From Saprospiraceae bacterium (GTDB taxonomy: Bacteria > Bacteroidota > Bacteroidia > Chitinophagales > Saprospiraceae): a stretch of DNA of 52,189 nucleotides. The position numbers and the translations under genes were made by a program. Positions 39,196 to 47,923 of this stretch are shown here, one piece after another (positions within the stretch are counted from its first letter, which is position 1; each line of letters begins with the position of its first letter). Where the stretch lies: NCBI GenBank assembly GCA_028279185.1, contig JANQSS010000032.1:1-52189 (forward strand), in the 5' to 3' direction. The notes below the pieces were generated by a model that saw nothing but the letters and a program-made list of their open reading frames with translations, did not search any database and was not told where the DNA came from.

Positions 39196-40020
39196 TTAAT
39201 GCCTAACCAGAAATCGCCTAGAAGTTTGCCTTATCCCCTCTGCTGTATCTAGCTGAAAGACGTAAACGCCTTCGGGCCAATCCGATGTAGTCAGCGTCGC
39301 GACATCAGCGATTAAGGGTTGAGGTTGGACGATACGCCGACCAGCAGAATTGTAAATGGAAAACAAATATTGCTTATCACTTTCATTTTTCAATTTAATG
39401 AAAAGGCTTTCATCTGCCGGATTGGGATACAATTGAATGTCAGTAGCTGTCACCCATTGAGAAATTGTAGATGAGACCGAATCAGCTTCAACCGTTATGC
39501 TATCGATATTGTAAATACGCCAATGGGCTCCGATCGTCTTATATTTAAAGGCAATATAAACGGAATCATGTATTAATGGAATGTCGAATAACGTGTCGAT
39601 AAACATATTGTCTGGGTCGAGGTATGATAAATTGCCTATAAGAACAAAATCGCCAATATCCGGATCCGGGTTTGATGTACCGGCATAGACTTCGCATCCA
39701 TCATCGAAAGGATCGTAACTAAATCCCCAGGAAAGGGCTTTCATGGAAACCTGACCCTCCGATATGAATTTTAGTGGCGGCGAAACATACCAGTCAATAA
39801 CGGTATCTGTAAGATCTCCTCCAACATTGTAATCATGGCTCAAGCTCCCATTATCACCCCAGTCAAATGAAGATTCAAACCCTTTGCGAAACTGTTGCCA
39901 GCCCGCCCGCTCAGCCGGTGAATCGAAGCCGGTATAGTAGGGGAGTTCAATACTCTGTCCATGAGCATTGATGTACAAAGTAAGAGCGGCTAGCAAAGAA
40001 AAGAGTACAGATTTAATCAT
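39196..40020 (-). CDS. Secreted choice-of-anchor-J-like protein with T9SS sorting domain
   Basis: 274 residues. Signal peptide ending INAHGQ (about 22). The main domain (about 24-180) has PYYTGFDSPAERAGWQQF, WYVSPPLKF and VYIAFKYKTIGAHWRIYNIDSITVE. This is the pattern of MAM-like 'choice-of-anchor J' jelly-roll domains, which usually bind sugars or act as adhesion modules. The C-terminus (LYPNPADESLFIKL to TSRRFLVRH) is a T9SS sorting domain. No catalytic domain is present. Confidence 0.85.
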   Translation of the reverse strand: MIKSVLFSLLAALTLYINAHGQSIELPYYTGFDSPAERAGWQQFRKGFESSFDWGDNGSLSHDYNVGGDLTDTVIDWYVSPPLKFISEGQVSMKALSWGFSYDPFDDGCEVYAGTSNPDPDIGDFVLIGNLSYLDPDNMFIDTLFDIPLIHDSVYIAFKYKTIGAHWRIYNIDSITVEADSVSSTISQWVTATDIQLYPNPADESLFIKLKNESDKQYLFSIYNSAGRRIVQPQPLIADVATLTTSDWPEGVYVFQLDTAEGIRQTSRRFLVRH

Positions 40021-40301
40021 AGGTTAAACAGTTTTGTGTTTAGAATTTAGCTATTCAATAATGAACAGGTCTAAAAGTAAACGAATTATGTGATGTGAAC
40101 GTGAGGAGGACTACCTTTTGTATCAATTAAAGTGTATCATAACGTATAAAATTATCTCGAGGATTGATCTAGGCCATGTCTTGTGGCAGTGGTCACTAGG
40201 GTCGAAGACTGCTGTGTGAGAAGCCACGGAACAGCCAAAACGGATGAAGAAAAACGCACTTACATTCCCAAGACTTGGCTTGACTCAAGTAAGGCCTTCC
40301 G

Positions 40302-40751
40302 CTAATTGTTAGACTTGTGCTCGGGCAGGTTACAATTGACCATCCAATTGATCCCGAATTTATCCGTGGCCATACCGAAGTAAGCCTGCCAGAAAGTTTT
40401 GTCAAAGGGCATGGTAATTTGTCCGCCTTCTGCCAGTGCCTCGAATATTTTCCGCCCCTCGTCAACGTCATCCGAATTGACTGAAATTGAAAAATTATTA
40501 CCCGGATGCAAATCAGGTGCCCAATCGCCACCCTGGTCACTTCCCATGATTCGCGTTTCCGCGCTGATTGGTAAGGAGATGTGCATGATCTTTTCGCCAA
40601 AATCTGCTGAGACTGGAGGCATCCCTTCTTGAGGCGGCATTTCTTTGAATCGATTTATACTTTCAAATTCTGTTCCGAAAATATCGCGGTAAAAATTAAA
40701 GGCTTCTTCACAGTTTCCGGCAAAGGTTAGGTAAATGTTTACTGTTGTCAT
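40302..40751 (-). CDS. VOC-family (PhnB-like) protein
   Basis: 149 residues of the vicinal-oxygen-chelate/glyoxalase superfamily, PhnB-like branch: MTTVNIYLTFAGNCEEAFNFYRDIFG at the start, then IMGSDQGGDW and PFDKTFWQAYFGMATDKFGINWMVN at the end. Members are small cytosolic proteins with a beta-alpha-beta-beta-beta fold. Many lack a demonstrated reaction, and I would not assign one. It stands between surface-protein genes without an obvious operon partner. Confidence 0.9.
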   Translation of the reverse strand: MTTVNIYLTFAGNCEEAFNFYRDIFGTEFESINRFKEMPPQEGMPPVSADFGEKIMHISLPISAETRIMGSDQGGDWAPDLHPGNNFSISVNSDDVDEGRKIFEALAEGGQITMPFDKTFWQAYFGMATDKFGINWMVNCNLPEHKSNN

Positions 40752-40867
40752 AAGTTTAGTTAAATTGATAAATTATTAATATCTTTTAAGCACAACCTCT
40801 GTAGATTGATAGAGTATTCCGGAGTTCTAACTATTGAAGTAATGGTATTGACAATGAAACGATTAAT

Positions 40868-43231
40868 TTAGTTCGAAATAATGAATTTTTCGATATAAGA
40901 TTTTCCAGCTTTTGTATTTAATTGAAGTAAGTACAATCCTCTATCCAAAGACAAGGATAGACAATATCGATTACCGAAATACACTTGGTTTTCCAAGATT
41001 AACTGACCTTGCATATTAAAAATTCTTAATCCTTCCATAGCATTCAGCGAATTATGCTCTATGCAAAATTCTCCTTGACTTGGATTAGGTACAAGATAAA
41101 TCCGCAACTTATCTTGACTTGACTTTGGTTGCAAGAATGATGTGGTTGAATAAATGTCTGTTAAGTCACGTACTGTGTGAACCGTAGTGTTGGTTCGTAT
41201 TGGGTCATTAAAATCAAAGTATATATCTGCGTTATTGTAAATTATCGTAAAATCATCAATGCCAAATCTCGGCTGAATCGAATATTTAAGAAAGCCATGA
41301 CTCTTTTGTTCATTAGTTGTGCTGTCGGGTAAGTAAATTTGGTTAAAATTCCAAATTAGTATGAATTGATTTTCTAATTGCTTAATTTCCAAATCATACT
41401 CATGGCTGGATATACCAGCCTTGAATGTCAAAAAGTCCAAATTAAAATCCAATGTATCAATTATTCGAATGTCAAATGCGGTGTCATTTCCAGTATTCTG
41501 AAAACGAATAATATATTCAATCTGCTGACTATGCGGAATAAAATTATGAGCCCCTTGTCCATATGGAACCCCTCGTTTATCGTTAGGGTCATAACTGGCT
41601 GTGGCTGGTCCACAAAAAACATCTATTAAAGGACTTCGGTCACCCAGATCAAACAAATTATATTGGTCGGGCGTCCAATTGGCATTGTCTCCACAAAGCT
41701 CTAGAAGCTGAATTAAAGTTCTCTCACCTGGATAAAACGGATGTTGGTCACATTCTACCCGTATTGTTTCTCCGGTTGCGAATAATGTAATCGTTTTAGA
41801 GGACTGCCCTGGGATTCTAATTGAATCTTGCGCAACAAAAACATCATCTTGAAAAATTCTCAACTGGGAGGGACATTGCATATCACCCAAAATAGTGTCC
41901 CCGTTGTTAATAACATCGATCTTTATGCTATCACCTTCGCAAATCATGCTCATGCTTAAAATCGAATTGTCATAGGGTAACAAGCAGTTATTTTGCGCTG
42001 CCATATGGCTATCATGGAAAATGTCACAACTGTTGATGGCATCCAATCTTGCGCTCATGCAAATGGACTGACCTGGAATAATATTACAACTCAAATCAGT
42101 AAAAATCTTTAACTTTTGGCAGGTATCCGGTTCAAGGTGGATGGTCGAGAATCGAATTTTATTTTGTTCCAATATTTCATAGGAAATATTCGCCGTGTCA
42201 ATCGTCTGATTCGAATCTAAGGTGACAATAACCTCCGAAGCAGGTAGAGGCGCGCTCGCATTTATAGAATTACATATTTCTACAAAAACAACTTGATTTT
42301 CTCGGCAAGGGCGCATGAGGGGCATGTGAATGTTAATACTAGGGTCACTACAAGGTAGATCTAATTTCAATCCAAACGGTTTGGCAACCGCGATAGAATC
42401 TAAATGCGATACTTCAACTATAGCATAGGATGAACAAGCAGTTGACCATGGACCTAGCGTATCATATTGAATCGTGTATTCACCCGTAAACGGGGCAATG
42501 AATTGCCATGTACCAGTTTGATTGGTTTGTACGATTTGATTTCCAGGGTTAATTAGAACAGATCTTTGTGATAATGGCGTTTCATCTTCAAGCCATTCGC
42601 AATTTAAGTCATCGTCGTTATAAATTTCTCCAATCATATTCGGCATCTCAAAAACCCTAACTTCTCCTGCATTTAAATAACTATTGTCAAACAAATAATC
42701 ACTAACTGCTAATCGTCTTCCATCCTGGGAAAAAGAAACTTCTCGACCCAAAAATTCCGTGCCTTCCCTTGAAAACAAACCATAATCTACTCGATTCCAA
42801 TTTTCATTTGATTCATCGAAAATATGAATTTTACTTTGTGACTTGCTTGAACCAACTAGCAGACGCTTTCCATTTCGATTCAGGTCAACTGAAAGACCTG
42901 CCCACGTACCGGTTATGAGAATATCCCCGCCCAATTTCTCCCAAGTTCCATTATTATAATGAAAGACCCGAGCATGTAATTTATTCGTTAATTCCTCAAA
43001 TTGAGGAATCCCTACCGCAATTCTACTGCCATCATCGGATATAGATACTGAAGAACCAAAACCATCTTCTGGACCATCACCCAGGAGGTCTGAGCCCAAC
43101 TGCACCCATTGGCTTCCAGTCCAGTCATATACTCGCACAAACGGATGTTCCTCAACTCTCCGATCATTTTGACCTATTACAACTCGATTACCGTCTCCCG
43201 AAATATCCACAGATAAGCCCAACTGTTCCAT
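40868..43231 (-). CDS. Downstream part of a T9SS-exported seven-repeat propeller protein, interrupted by TGA
   Basis: This 787-residue frame has no signal peptide, although it encodes a surface-type protein. It is in the same frame as the frame ending at 43268, separated only by a TGA and 12 further codons. Residues 1-200 hold propeller repeats 4-7 (LGLSVDISGDGNRVVIG, FGSSVSISDDGSRIAVG, AGLSVDLNRNGKRLLVG, LGREVSFSQDGRRLAVS). Then come an Ig-like region, Cys-rich beta-sandwiches, the DPNDK module (YDPNDKRGVPYG, IRFQNTGNDTAFDIRIIDT, ADIYFDFNDPIRTNTT) and a T9SS tail (LVPNPSQGEFCIEH to YIEKFIISN). A purine-rich AGGAAAAG precedes the ATG at 43231, so re-initiation is possible, but such a product could not be exported. 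Confidence 0.8.
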   Translation of the reverse strand: MEQLGLSVDISGDGNRVVIGQNDRRVEEHPFVRVYDWTGSQWVQLGSDLLGDGPEDGFGSSVSISDDGSRIAVGIPQFEELTNKLHARVFHYNNGTWEKLGGDILITGTWAGLSVDLNRNGKRLLVGSSKSQSKIHIFDESNENWNRVDYGLFSREGTEFLGREVSFSQDGRRLAVSDYLFDNSYLNAGEVRVFEMPNMIGEIYNDDDLNCEWLEDETPLSQRSVLINPGNQIVQTNQTGTWQFIAPFTGEYTIQYDTLGPWSTACSSYAIVEVSHLDSIAVAKPFGLKLDLPCSDPSINIHMPLMRPCRENQVVFVEICNSINASAPLPASEVIVTLDSNQTIDTANISYEILEQNKIRFSTIHLEPDTCQKLKIFTDLSCNIIPGQSICMSARLDAINSCDIFHDSHMAAQNNCLLPYDNSILSMSMICEGDSIKIDVINNGDTILGDMQCPSQLRIFQDDVFVAQDSIRIPGQSSKTITLFATGETIRVECDQHPFYPGERTLIQLLELCGDNANWTPDQYNLFDLGDRSPLIDVFCGPATASYDPNDKRGVPYGQGAHNFIPHSQQIEYIIRFQNTGNDTAFDIRIIDTLDFNLDFLTFKAGISSHEYDLEIKQLENQFILIWNFNQIYLPDSTTNEQKSHGFLKYSIQPRFGIDDFTIIYNNADIYFDFNDPIRTNTTVHTVRDLTDIYSTTSFLQPKSSQDKLRIYLVPNPSQGEFCIEHNSLNAMEGLRIFNMQGQLILENQVYFGNRYCLSLSLDRGLYLLQLNTKAGKSYIEKFIISN

Positions 43232-43267
43232 TTCTTCTTTTCCTGAAATGAATTTTCCTTTCCTAAC

Positions 43268-43270
43268 TCA
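43268..43270 (-). other. In-frame TGA replacing a repeat-conserved Trp codon
   Basis: Minus-strand codons read GAT GGG TCG AAA TGA GTT AGG AAA, continuing open to 40868. In the other repeats the matching position is Trp (NDWQTL, RQWVIK, SQWVQL, GTWEKL, ENWNRV). A single G-to-A change of TGG explains the stop; sequencing error or read-through is not excluded. Confidence 0.85.
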
Positions 43271-43783
43271 TTTCGACCCATCAAAAGTATAAATCGAAAC
43301 TACGCCAACATTGGTAAGACCCATTGTGTCCAAGGAAGTGGTTCCTATTGCAATCGTGTTGCCGTCAGAGGAAAGGGAAATTGATCGTCCAAAATTAAGT
43401 CGATCATGCCAACCTTCTAAAGGTTGCCCCTTGATAACCCATTGCCGGTTTTCATATTCATAAATTTCAACTTTACCACGTCTTTGTGAACCATGTATAA
43501 AATTTGCAACGGCTGCGATACTTCCATCGCGATTGGCATCTACACCCGATCTTCCCTCAAAAGGAATATGATTCAATGTTTGCCAGTCGTTGTTAAGCCA
43601 TTCTTTTACGTCAGTGCGGCCAGTACGACTGTAAAATATTTTTGATCCGTCGCCAGAAAGCTTTATTGATGTACCGAGCCGCTGCTGCACGCCATTTCCT
43701 TCAATGGCTTCGCCGAGTTGCACTTGTGCTTGTAAAAATTGAAATAGAAATATACATCCTGTTAAAAGTAGAAGTGTTCTCAT
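43268..43783 (-). CDS. Upstream part of the same propeller gene, ending at an in-frame TGA
   Basis: 171 residues from the ATG at 43783 (the frame extends to 43822, but MRTLLLLTGCIFLFQFLQAQ is a proper signal peptide). It contains propeller repeats 1-3 (LGTSIKLSGDGSKIFYS, SGVDANRDGSIAAVA, FGRSISLSSDGNTIAIG) and stops at the TGA after DGSK. The TGA occupies the place of the Trp that follows each repeat. As a product of its own it would be a secreted three-blade fragment without sorting tail. It is best read as the 5' part of one ~971-codon gene at 40868-43783. Confidence 0.8.
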   Translation of the reverse strand: MRTLLLLTGCIFLFQFLQAQVQLGEAIEGNGVQQRLGTSIKLSGDGSKIFYSRTGRTDVKEWLNNDWQTLNHIPFEGRSGVDANRDGSIAAVANFIHGSQRRGKVEIYEYENRQWVIKGQPLEGWHDRLNFGRSISLSSDGNTIAIGTTSLDTMGLTNVGVVSIYTFDGSK

Positions 43784-44098
43784 TTGTCTATTTAGAATAT
43801 CGATATAGCCAAAAATAATCAAATTCGGCCATCAAGATAATGCTTAGTTCCAAATTACGATATAAAAACCTAAGTTCTTCTTTATGCTTATAGGTCTACT
43901 CAATTTTCTAAAGTTACTATTTGATTAAAAGGTAAATCTTGTCGAGGTGAAGACAAAATATTAAATATTCCCAAACACTCTAAAGCGCACCTTGAGGAGG
44001 ATAAGACGCCCATAAGGCGCCCATCTTTTAAAAGAATTCACTTCATACACTCTAACCTAGTTCATCGTAATCTCTGACTTTCAATTTCCAAATGGGTA
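43784..44098. other. 315-bp intergenic region
   Basis: It lies between the split propeller gene and the acetyltransferase gene, both on the minus strand. A GC-richer patch at about 43983-44022 (GCGCACCTT and AAGGCGC arms, imperfect) might be the acetyltransferase terminator. No reading frame and no exact promoter element were seen. Confidence 0.45.
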
Positions 44099-44581
44099 TC
44101 AATGTTTTAGTTTTAATCTCATTTTTATATCTGATCTATCATAGTAGGAATCGGACTCCAATTCAACCTCTTCAAAACCAAACTTTTCATATAAATTAAT
44201 TGCCGGAGCCAGTTTTCGATTTGAGTACAATATGATCTGCTCATAACCCCGACCAACCCCATACTCAATACATTTGGACATCAACACATTTGCAATTCCC
44301 TGCCCACGATTATTAGGTGACACGGCCATTTTAGACAATTCTACGATACCTTCATCGACATGCACCATAGCCACTGTGCCGACAACGTGGCCTTCGCTAA
44401 CAGCAAAAAATATTTCGCCCCCTTTGTTTATGATGTAGTCTACAGGATCAAACAAAGCCTTTTTATCGGTTTCTTCAACCTTAAAGTATTTTTCGATCCA
44501 TTCAAGGTTTAGTCTGGCAAAATCTTCGGTATAGCGGGGATCGAATGTATTTATTTCGAGCTGATTGTGAAAGCTTCTCAA
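44099..44581 (-). CDS. GNAT-family N-acetyltransferase
   Basis: 160 residues of the Gcn5-related acetyltransferase fold, which transfers an acetyl group from acetyl-CoA to an amine. Strands beta2-beta4 are visible (GGEIFFAVSEGHVVGTVAMVH), then ELSKMAVSPNNRGQGIANVLM, with the pyrophosphate-binding R/Q-x-x-G-x-G/A loop at residues 92-97 (RGQGIA). ILYSNRKLAPAINLYEKFGFEEVE completes the fold. Substrate is not predictable. Single gene, cytosolic. Confidence 0.92.
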   Translation of the reverse strand: MRSFHNQLEINTFDPRYTEDFARLNLEWIEKYFKVEETDKKALFDPVDYIINKGGEIFFAVSEGHVVGTVAMVHVDEGIVELSKMAVSPNNRGQGIANVLMSKCIEYGVGRGYEQIILYSNRKLAPAINLYEKFGFEEVELESDSYYDRSDIKMRLKLKH

Positions 44582-44631
44582 TTATTGGACATGTTTAATT
44601 TATAGAAATATATCATTTTTAATTCTGTACA

Positions 44632-44664
44632 TAAAAAAGAACGCCCTCACTAGTGAAGACGTTC
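44632..44664 (-). terminator. Probable terminator of the subtilase/fibre operon
   Basis: An imperfect hairpin (GAACG/CGTTC outer pairs with an inner TCAC/GTGA stem) about 40 bp after the subtilase stop, followed on the minus strand by TTTTTTATG. Confidence 0.65.
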
Positions 44665-44705
44665 ATCATCAAATTGAAAACTCAATTAATTAATCGATCG
44701 ATTTT

Positions 44706-46640
44706 TCAATTGCATGTTCCATCTGTGGTTCTAAAGAAGCCAACGCCAGTTGCCGTTTGTGCTTTAGCATGAAACCCTGGTTTCAATACTACTCGTCCGG
44801 TAGTTTGATAAGTGACTTGGGCTCCGGGCATTATTTTTCCTTGAGATCTTATAAGGTCTTTGGCCGTGTATACGCCATTCGTGATGTCTAATAATTTATG
44901 TTGAATAGATGCTTTACATCCCGGCGCGATTCCTGATATAACCAACGAAAACTTCTGCGGGTCATTCATAAATAGCGGTCCTTCTAAGCTGACCTCCGCA
45001 CGATACGTACCCACGGCTAAGTTGTCTTGACTGACTTGTTCGACATTATCGATGTCATTGTCACCACGCACGGCAACATTGGCCGGGTTAGCGGGATCAA
45101 GTTTCCACGGTTGAATTTGGCCGTTGGTAGACAATTGAATCACTCTTAGATCCAAGTCATTCACTAGGGTATCCGCAGCCACGTCATGATAAACCAGCGT
45201 GACACGCATATCAGCACTTTCCAATATATCAAATTCAAACTCAAAGACGTCAGATGCATCGTCTAGTTGATCCTCAATAATGACAGCCGTTCCAGTGTAG
45301 TCTAATTTGGCGTCATCAACGATGAATTCACCAGCTTTCTCGGCATTCAATACACCAAAACCATATGCATAATCCGGCCCAAAAATACCGCCATCTGTGG
45401 CCGAGTTGATGGCAAGCGCCTTCAACGTGGTTGCTCGCATGTAAGATGTCTCGCTACCCACCGTGTACTTATCACTGTACAACTCTTGCAGCAATAGCAG
45501 CGAACCGGCAACTTGAGGGCTTGCCATTGAGGTACCATTGCTGCTCCCATAGGCAGTAGTGCTAGCGTTACTGGCACTGGTCACATTCACACCGACACCG
45601 CATATATCAGGTTTGATTCTACCGTCGTTTGTAGGGCCCCAAGAGGAGAATGTTGACATGGTCATAGATTTTGTTACAGCACCGACTGTCAAGATGTTTT
45701 TACTATTGCCTTTAGGGGGGATGCAATCATAGCCCGTTGTTCCACCGTCTTGCCCAGGATGGATAGCTGGATTATAGGGGGCGAATGTCGATGAGCCGAA
45801 GTTTTGTACCATTTCACCCACGCCTGGCACAGAACCCCGATCGTTTCCTGCTGACTTACATATCAGATAATATTCAGCATTTCGTGCGATAATATCCCAT
45901 CCTCCGTCGTATTGACCAAACGCAGAAGCAACTCCATTTTGATTGTATGGGCTCGAACCACCGCGCCATTCATATTGCCTCGGCATCGTTTCAGGAATAT
46001 GCCTCCAGCCGACAATAGCGCCATAAGAGTGATTTGAAATCAATAACTTACCGTTAGCGACTTCGTCTATTGTCGTGGCTCCAGCGGCCATCATTTCGCT
46101 AGCATCATTTAGGATGCCATATGCATCCGCATTCGCTTTATATGCCATTCCTTTTGACGCCTGCGACCCACCTGATGGCGGAGCACCAATCAAGGTTCCT
46201 GTTACGTGCGTAGCGTGATATGAAACAGGAATAGCACTGTCTTGAACACTCACTCGGCCAATCAGGTCTTGGTGTATGGTCAATGCAATATTTCCATCAA
46301 CGATACTATCATTACAACATTCCCATACGCCAATGGTCATTCCATCGCCATCAACATTTTGAACTGTTCGTAAATCATCCGTGCCGGTGGTCGTAGCAGC
46401 GTCGTTATTGGTCGATTCGTAATGCACCGGAAGCCCCCGTTCGTCCAATTTATTTATGCCGTACAAAGACATATTTAATCGATTGGCTACTTCGATGGCT
46501 TCTAATAAATCAGCATTTTCTTCGATTCTTTTTTGAGCGCTTAGGATATCGAGTTGCTCCCTTTTTGATAAATCCTGTGCTTCCAAATCAATGCATGCAA
46601 TGGCCATTGATATGAGAAGAAAAGTTATTTTAGTTTTCAT
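44706..46640 (-). CDS. Secreted S8-family subtilisin-like protease with altered Asp position
   Basis: 644 residues, signal peptide 1-21 (FLLISMAIACIDLEAQ). The peptidase domain (about 95-440) has catalytic His145 in YHATHVTGTLIG, oxyanion Asn266 in SAGND and Ser371 in NGTSMASPQVAG. Where subtilases have the catalytic Asp (usually I-G-V-W-D), this protein reads TIGVWECCND, with Glu107 and two cysteines. An extra loop separates it from the following TIHQDLIGRV. Asp111 could substitute, or activity may be altered. After the protease comes a jelly-roll P/CUB-like domain (about 455-575, with VTLVYHDVAADTLVNDLDLRV), and the C-terminus holds the GRVVLKPGFHAKA module rather than a T9SS tail. It lies 69 bp downstream of the fibre-like gene and is probably in the same operon. 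Confidence 0.85.
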   Translation of the reverse strand: MKTKITFLLISMAIACIDLEAQDLSKREQLDILSAQKRIEENADLLEAIEVANRLNMSLYGINKLDERGLPVHYESTNNDAATTTGTDDLRTVQNVDGDGMTIGVWECCNDSIVDGNIALTIHQDLIGRVSVQDSAIPVSYHATHVTGTLIGAPPSGGSQASKGMAYKANADAYGILNDASEMMAAGATTIDEVANGKLLISNHSYGAIVGWRHIPETMPRQYEWRGGSSPYNQNGVASAFGQYDGGWDIIARNAEYYLICKSAGNDRGSVPGVGEMVQNFGSSTFAPYNPAIHPGQDGGTTGYDCIPPKGNSKNILTVGAVTKSMTMSTFSSWGPTNDGRIKPDICGVGVNVTSASNASTTAYGSSNGTSMASPQVAGSLLLLQELYSDKYTVGSETSYMRATTLKALAINSATDGGIFGPDYAYGFGVLNAEKAGEFIVDDAKLDYTGTAVIIEDQLDDASDVFEFEFDILESADMRVTLVYHDVAADTLVNDLDLRVIQLSTNGQIQPWKLDPANPANVAVRGDNDIDNVEQVSQDNLAVGTYRAEVSLEGPLFMNDPQKFSLVISGIAPGCKASIQHKLLDITNGVYTAKDLIRSQGKIMPGAQVTYQTTGRVVLKPGFHAKAQTATGVGFFRTTDGTCN

Positions 46641-46709
46641 TTTAATTTAATTTAATGCGAATAATATATAATGTCATATATTCATTGGGCTGAACTATTA
46701 GCCACCACA

Positions 46710-47822
46710 TTATTTATTTTCAAGCGCTTTTAACCGAGCATCTTGTGCCTTAATTTTTTCTTCTTGCTGAAGGATATACAGGGTCAATTCTTCAATTTTT
46801 TCGATTAATATCTTATTCATTTCCCCTATGACAATACCATTGTCTGCTACTTCTTGAGCCGACGGAACGCCAGGCAAATGTCCTTTTTCTTCGATGTGTT
46901 GTTTGACTTCTATTAATGATTTTAATTCATAATCCTGTTTAAAAACATAATCTGGCCAGTCTCCGTCCAGATCAACCAATACTTCCTCACAGGCGATTTT
47001 TCCATCCACAGACATTTTAAAACCCGCAGCTCCTGTAGTCGTACCAACAAGCAACTGATTGTCTTTTACGGACATGGTGAGCGCATTATTCGAGTAAAAA
47101 TGCATTTCACTTCCGGAACCTGCTAGAAAATTAAAATATAGATTATTATCAACCGTGCTCAAGGTATTGCGTATATTTCTAAGATCCGCATAAGAATCGC
47201 TTTGTGATAAATTGAGCCCAGTTTCACCTGCAGGTGTGTTTGTTTTGATTTGACCAAATACATCCAATGTCGAACCTGACAAAGTCATCCTTTCACTGCT
47301 ATCCGTGTAGAACCTCAGTTTGCCACCAGTGGGTGCATCGAAGTTGAAATAAAGATCATTATCAAAGGAACTCAATGTATTTCGGATGACTCGTAGATCA
47401 GCATAAGAGTCGCTTTGTGATAAATTGAGTCCTGTTTCACCTGCAGGTGTGGTTGCTTTGATCTGGCCTGCGACATCTAACTTTGCGGCTGGAATCACAG
47501 TTCCAATCCCTACAGTGCCAATAGGGTACCAGATGCCATTTACAGCTGGAAACCACGGCGAAGTGCCAGCGCCCAATTCGCTCCAAGCAGTATCCTTGTA
47601 ATACCAAAATGACTTGGTATCGGTATCATATACCATCAAACCTTGAGCTGGATTGGAAATACCGGTCCGATCCGATGTCGTCATCCGCGGTGTTAGTAAA
47701 CCTTGAGAAGTGCTTTCGAGATCGAGAATGGCACTCGGGTCTTGTGCTTGAGCATAAAAAGTCGATAGACCAAAGAATAAAACGAGGGCGAACTTGCAAT
47801 GAAATGAGATAAAAGTTTTCAT
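46710..47822 (-). CDS. Secreted fibre-like repeat protein with coiled-coil C-terminus
   Basis: 370 residues. Signal peptide ending FYAQAQ (about 27). The next part (ILDLESTSQGLLTPRMTTSDR, then GLMVYDTDTKSFWYYKDTAW) is a very common Bacteroidota surface-protein opening. Two copies of a 43-residue unit (GQIKATTPAGETGLNLSQSD and onwards, 71-residue period) follow. The C-terminal part (DYVFKQDYELKSLIEVKQHI, then GHLPGVPSAQEV) ends in a coiled coil (about 335-370, KIEELTLYILQQEEKIKAQD). This resembles phage tail-fibre or trimeric chaperone-like ends and suggests an oligomeric surface fibre. First gene of the operon with the subtilase, preceded by LytTR-type operator repeats. Confidence 0.82.
   Translation of the reverse strand: MKTFISFHCKFALVLFFGLSTFYAQAQDPSAILDLESTSQGLLTPRMTTSDRTGISNPAQGLMVYDTDTKSFWYYKDTAWSELGAGTSPWFPAVNGIWYPIGTVGIGTVIPAAKLDVAGQIKATTPAGETGLNLSQSDSYADLRVIRNTLSSFDNDLYFNFDAPTGGKLRFYTDSSERMTLSGSTLDVFGQIKTNTPAGETGLNLSQSDSYADLRNIRNTLSTVDNNLYFNFLAGSGSEMHFYSNNALTMSVKDNQLLVGTTTGAAGFKMSVDGKIACEEVLVDLDGDWPDYVFKQDYELKSLIEVKQHIEEKGHLPGVPSAQEVADNGIVIGEMNKILIEKIEELTLYILQQEEKIKAQDARLKALENK
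47127..47255 (-). repeat. Second copy of the 43-codon repeat in the fibre-like gene
   Basis: Pairs with 47340-47468 at an exact 213-bp offset (71 codons). The protein differs at only a few positions (for example TNTPAGETGL against ATTPAGETGL). Confidence 0.85.
47340..47468 (-). repeat. First copy of the 43-codon repeat in the fibre-like gene
   Basis: Counterpart of 47127-47255 at a 213-bp offset; both begin at GQIK and end at YFNF. Confidence 0.85.
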
Positions 47823-47892
47823 GATGAATTTTTTGATTTGAGTTTAAAATTGATTTTTACATAAGCCCATTTTCTAAGCTTTGCATACACGT

Positions 47893-47900
47893 CAAAGATC
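47893..47900 (-). promoter_or_regulatory. -7-like element of the fibre/subtilase operon
   Basis: Reads GATCTTTG on the minus strand, one base off TAnnTTTG. It begins exactly 23 nt after the proximal LytTR-type repeat, the same distance as at the LytTR gene. No TTG -33 element is present, as expected for an activator-dependent promoter. The leader would be about 65 nt. Confidence 0.5.
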
Positions 47901-47923
47901 AATCAGGTAGTTGTGAGATGATT

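Noticed and set aside
40196-40600. 134-codon minus-strand frame
   Set aside because: It overlaps the VOC gene out of frame; the VOC frame has clear family motifs, this one has none.
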